A DNA stretch of 64,000 nucleotides from NCBI RefSeq assembly GCF_032401055.1, contig NZ_CP135529.1:3532501-3596500 (forward strand), written 5' to 3'. Under the pieces are notes generated by a model. That model had not been told where the DNA came from. It saw nothing but the letters and a program-made list of their open reading frames with translations, and did not search any database. The DNA comes from Tardiphaga sp. 709 (GTDB lineage Bacteria; Pseudomonadota; Alphaproteobacteria; Rhizobiales; Xanthobacteraceae). Positions within the stretch are counted from its first letter, which is position 1; every line of letters begins with the position of its first letter. Below, piece after piece: positions 60,687 to 64,000 of the stretch. A program made the translations under genes and the position numbers.

Positions 60687-61955
60687 TTACTTCGCGTAGC
60701 TGATGCGATAGATTGCGCCTGCCCAATCGTCGGCAATCAGCAGCGATCCATCCTTGGCCAGGACGATATCGGCGGGGCGGCCGAGATAACCCTGGTCACC
60801 CTCGATCCAGCCGGAGGCGAAGATCTCCTGCTTGGCGTTCTTCCCATCCGGCCCGGCGATCACACGCTTGATACGTGCGCCCTGATACTTGTGCCGATTC
60901 CACGAGCCGTGCTCGGCAATGAAGATGTTGTTCTTGTATTCGGCAGGAAACATGTTTCCGGTGTAGAACTTCATCCCCAGAGGCGCGACATGGGCGCCGA
61001 GATTCAACACCGGCGGCGTGAATTCGGAGCACTTGTGACCCATGGCGAATTTCGGATCCGGCATGTCGCCTTGATGGCAATGCGGATAACCGAAATGCTC
61101 GCCAAGCTTCGAGATCATGTTGAGCTTGTCGCTCGGCATATCGTCGCTGATCCAGTCGCGCGCATTTTCGGTGAACCAGTATTTGCCGGTGCGGGGATCG
61201 ACGTCGCCGCCCACCGAATTGCGAACGCCCAGCGCCACGATTTCGGCATTGCCAGTCTTGGGATCGACACGGCGGATCTGCGAGAGGCTGGTTGGCGGAA
61301 TGCCGATGTTGAAGGGAGGTCCGAACGGAACGTAGAACCAGCCGTCCTTATCAGGCGCTAGATACTTCCAGCCATGCGCCGCGAATGACGGCATGTCGTC
61401 ATAGACCACCTTGCCATCACCGAGCTTGTCGATATTGGCCTCGGCATTCTCGTATTTGATCAGCTTGTTGATATCGATCACATAGAGCGCACCGTCCTGG
61501 AAGGCGATGCCCGTCGGCATCTTCATGCCCTTGATGACGGTCTTGACCTCTTTCTTGCCGCCCTTATCGGTGATCGCATAGACATTGCCGAGACCGAACG
61601 AGCCGACAAAGAGCGTGCCTTTATCGCCCCAGGCCATCTGCCGCGCCGCCAGCACGCCGGATGCATAGACCTCGATCTCGAATCCCGGCGGCAGCTTGAT
61701 CTTCTTCATCATGGCTGCGAGTTCGGCATCGGACGCACCGGTCGGCGGGCCCGACGGCGGCGCCAGCCCCTTCTGTGCCTCGGTCTCGTCGCCGAGGAAC
61801 CAGTCGTCCGGCGGATTGGTCCAGAATTCCTTGGTATCGGATTTGTAGCTCTTGAGCTTTTGCTGTGCGCTCGCTTGATTGAGCGAGGCCATGCCGATCG
61901 CCGTAGCGAGGATGGCGGCGCACGCAACAACGGATCGACCAGTCATCGATTTCAT
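60687..61955 (-). CDS. Sorbosone dehydrogenase-like quinoprotein
   Basis: Periplasmic beta-propeller protein of 422 residues in the L-sorbosone/soluble-glucose dehydrogenase family. A signal peptide covers residues 1-30 (ending NQASAQQ). PPGFEIEVYASGVLAARQMAW-type start of the propeller and the late signature FIAEHGSWNR, plus FTENARDWISDDMPSDKLN, are clear. It would use PQQ if active. Oxidised sugar or aldehyde electrons may pass to the adjacent cytochrome c. Confidence 0.88.
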   Translation of the reverse strand: MKSMTGRSVVACAAILATAIGMASLNQASAQQKLKSYKSDTKEFWTNPPDDWFLGDETEAQKGLAPPSGPPTGASDAELAAMMKKIKLPPGFEIEVYASGVLAARQMAWGDKGTLFVGSFGLGNVYAITDKGGKKEVKTVIKGMKMPTGIAFQDGALYVIDINKLIKYENAEANIDKLGDGKVVYDDMPSFAAHGWKYLAPDKDGWFYVPFGPPFNIGIPPTSLSQIRRVDPKTGNAEIVALGVRNSVGGDVDPRTGKYWFTENARDWISDDMPSDKLNMISKLGEHFGYPHCHQGDMPDPKFAMGHKCSEFTPPVLNLGAHVAPLGMKFYTGNMFPAEYKNNIFIAEHGSWNRHKYQGARIKRVIAGPDGKNAKQEIFASGWIEGDQGYLGRPADIVLAKDGSLLIADDWAGAIYRISYAK

Positions 61956-62214
61956 CGCGTCACTCCCTGTGCAGCTTATTGCGGCTGCTATGTCTTATTG
62001 AACGTTCGAGACGAACTTTATTGGTCTGTGATTTTCTCAGACAGTGAGATGCTAGCACAAATGTCGCAGCTGAAAAGCGCAACTAACGCTCGCGCAAACG
62101 AAAGACGTCGCCGTCACGACGACATCCTGAAAAGAAATTTTGAGAGTTAGTTCCAGTAGCATGATGCAATTGGCGCATCGCACCGCATCATCGCACGATC
62201 ACTGCTACGTTTTT

Positions 62215-62664
62215 TTAAAGGCTGCCCTTGGTGAGATAGCGCCAGGCAACGGCCAGCAAGATCAACCCGATGAAGATCAGCGCGACCGGCAGCTTCTTCT
62301 TTTCGCGCGGGGGCGGTGGCGTGTTGGGCTTGATCCGGCGAAAAGGCGTGACGTTGTTATTGTTGTCGTCGGGCATTGGTCTTGATCTCGAAGCCGTCTT
62401 GATGATGGGCGCGATGCCGGTGCCGCCCATGCGGGAATAATAGCTGCGGTAGACAGTCTGGATGGTGGCTTCGGCCGCGGCTGGCTCGGATTGTTTGCCA
62501 CGCGCCAGCAGCGCGAGATAGCCCGCGTAGAATGTCTGGGCTTCCTGCGGCAGCGCGTCGAGGCTTTTCAGCTTCGCCATCATCACCCAGGTCGCAAAAT
62601 CCGCCCGCGCCTCGTCATTGGCACGCTTGGCAATTTCCAGATTGGAATCAGTGGTCGACGGCAT
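62215..62664 (-). CDS. Hypothetical tail-anchored protein
   Basis: Protein of about 149 residues from ATG 62664. The N-terminal half (IAKRANDEARADFATWVMMA) is helical. The second half is a Pro-rich segment (PNTPPPPREKKK) and a C-terminal transmembrane helix (VALIFIGLILLAVAW). The frame also offers an internal ATG at 62376 giving a 53-residue protein, MPDDNNNNVTPFRR onward, so two products or a fusion are possible. No family recognised. Confidence 0.7.
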   Translation of the reverse strand: MPSTTDSNLEIAKRANDEARADFATWVMMAKLKSLDALPQEAQTFYAGYLALLARGKQSEPAAAEATIQTVYRSYYSRMGGTGIAPIIKTASRSRPMPDDNNNNVTPFRRIKPNTPPPPREKKKLPVALIFIGLILLAVAWRYLTKGSL

Positions 62665-62823
62665 CGTCAGTCTCGTACCCGCTTCGCCCGTGGATTGTCT
62701 GCCCAACGCCCGATGATTTCAAGCGATGCGGGGCGGATCTGCATGCCTGCGGATCACAAACGACAAGGCCGCCTGACGGCGGCCTGCGATCGATAAAACT
62801 GATGCCAAAAACCAGGAAAATTC

Positions 62824-62898
<75 letters not shown>

Positions 62899-63196
62899 AT
62901 CCGAGAAGACAGGCGGCGATTGCTCGCCGCCGACGCGCAGACCTATGCCAAATGCCGGTGGCGAATGCAACAGTTAGACTGCATCTCGGATCGCGGCGAG
63001 TTAATCGCGGTTTATGGCCCTTTGAGCCCGATTTTGCCCAGAAAACGGGTCAAAACAACCAAATGTCGCCTCCGGGGTCGAATCGGCCCCTGCCGGACCT
63101 ATTTCACCGGATTGCAAATTACTGTCACGAACGCCATTTAATCGCTCAGGCCATGCTAGAAGCAGCCAAATTTTTCAGACATCGAGCGAGGTTCAC

Positions 63197-64000
63197 GTGA
63201 CCATCATGGAACAGGGCGGCGCCGCGACGCCGCAGGCAGCAACCGCTCTCATCAAGGACACGACCACCCGCACATTCGTGCAGGACGTCATCGAGGAATC
63301 CAAGCGCCAGCCGGTCCTGATCGACTTCTGGGCGCCTTGGTGTGGTCCGTGCCGTCAGCTGACTCCTGTCATCGAAAAAGCCGTGACCGCCGCCAAGGGC
63401 AAGGTGAAGCTGGTCAAGATGAACATCGATGAGAATCCGGAGATTCCCGGCCAGATGGGCATCCAGTCGATCCCCGCCGTCATCGCCTTCGTCAACGGCC
63501 AGCCGGCCGATGGCTTCATGGGTGCGGTTCCAGAGAGCCAGGTCAATGCGTTCATCGACAAGCTGACAGCTGGCATGCCCGGCGCCGAGCCCACGGCAGC
63601 GGAATTGCTTCAGGAGGCTGAAGCGATTCTGGCTGAAGGCGATCCGGCGACCGCCGCCTCGATCTATGGCGAGGTGATTGCCGCCGATGCCGGCAATATC
63701 GCCGCCATTGCTGGCCTTGCCCGCTGTTACGTCGAGACCGGCGCCATCGAGCAGGCCAAGCAGACCCTTGAGCTCGTCCCGGCCGCGAAGCGTGAGGACG
63801 CTGCGGTCAAGGCCGTGCAGGCCAAGATCGATTTGGTCGAACAGGCCAGCGCGCTCGGTCCGGTCACCGAACTTGAACAGAAGGTCGCCGCGAATCCACT
63901 CGACCATCAGGCCCGCTTCGACCTTGCGATCGCGCTCAATGGCGCCAATCAACGCAGTGAAGCCACGGGTCACCTGCTCGAAATCGTCAAGCGCGACCGC
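63197..64000 (+). CDS. cnoX: Thioredoxin/TPR co-chaperone (CnoX/YbbN-like), 3' end outside the window
   Basis: The N-terminal thioredoxin domain (about residues 22-130) has the intact active site WCGPC in IDFWAPWCGPCRQL, and SIPAVIAFVNGQP carries the cis-Pro. A C-terminal TPR region (about 140 to the edge) includes LLQEAEAILAEGDPATAAS. This layout is that of CnoX, a holdase that hands clients to GroEL, and the CxxC suggests redox activity as well. The start is GTG 63197, or ATG 63206 in the same frame. The frame stays open to the end of the window. Confidence 0.92.
   Translation, partial: MTIMEQGGAATPQAATALIKDTTTRTFVQDVIEESKRQPVLIDFWAPWCGPCRQLTPVIEKAVTAAKGKVKLVKMNIDENPEIPGQMGIQSIPAVIAFVNGQPADGFMGAVPESQVNAFIDKLTAGMPGAEPTAAELLQEAEAILAEGDPATAASIYGEVIAADAGNIAAIAGLARCYVETGAIEQAKQTLELVPAAKREDAAVKAVQAKIDLVEQASALGPVTELEQKVAANPLDHQARFDLAIALNGANQRSEATGHLLEIVKRDR

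Noticed and set aside
61956-62214. Small plus-strand frame ending near 62150
   Set aside because: It begins inside the sorbosone-dehydrogenase gene on the other strand and shows no family similarity.

Overview
The window looks like chromosome from an alphaproteobacterium of the Bradyrhizobium/Rhodopseudomonas/Afipia group (Nitrobacteraceae). I infer this from the high GC content, the separate atpHAGDC operon (atpIBEF is elsewhere), the hemD-Mic60-hemY block, the proA-nadD-rsfS-rlmH-envC-ctpA block, and short palindromic intergenic repeats of the kind common in this family. No prophage, insertion sequence, CRISPR array or rRNA was seen.

Layout. 1-3374: 2-oxoglutarate dehydrogenase E2 (5' end cut off), an SDR enzyme and lipoamide dehydrogenase. 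3413-10303: a membrane protein, an epoxide-hydrolase-like protein, a DUF4337 protein, xerC, a secreted carboxymuconolactone-decarboxylase-like protein, priA and rlpA. 10998-16174: F1 ATP synthase operon. 16218-24714: a long leftward block with two Nudix hydrolases, a divergent polysaccharide deacetylase, ctpA, envC, rlmH, rsfS, nadD and proA. 24791-30416: a LysR gene divergent from a six-gene operon that interleaves rutB, rutC and rutD with an ABC importer. 30473-34392: tRNA-Thr, then hemY, a Mic60/mitofilin homologue and hemD (leftward). 34520-43061: tsaD, gpsA, an EVE-domain protein, a methyltransferase, topoisomerase IB (leftward), acs, a kelch protein and an L,D-transpeptidase. 43125-50481: a nuclease-like protein, a DUF1674 protein, rsmB, a heparinase II/III-like protein, purH and an MFS protein. 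50588-59965: ggt, then accessory genes (MFS, amidohydrolase, GST, DUF2239, a MATE pump broken by an in-frame stop, HCCA-isomerase-like protein, SDR, PanE-like). 60020-64000: a dihaem cytochrome c with a sorbosone-dehydrogenase-like protein, a tail-anchored protein, tRNA-Gly and the start of a thioredoxin/TPR co-chaperone.

Most of the window is conserved housekeeping sequence. The most interesting parts are: (i) the rutBCD genes, very close to canonical Rut proteins, which lack rutA/E/F/G and sit inside an ABC-importer operon; (ii) the gst/DUF2239 divergent promoter, with two copies of a CCGGG-centred operator-like site overlapping a sigma70-like promoter, where the DUF2239 protein itself carries an AT-hook-like patch; (iii) the MATE gene with a single amber codon; (iv) RsfS with a histone-H1-like Lys/Ala/Pro tail; (v) repeats inserted inside or at the ends of core operons.
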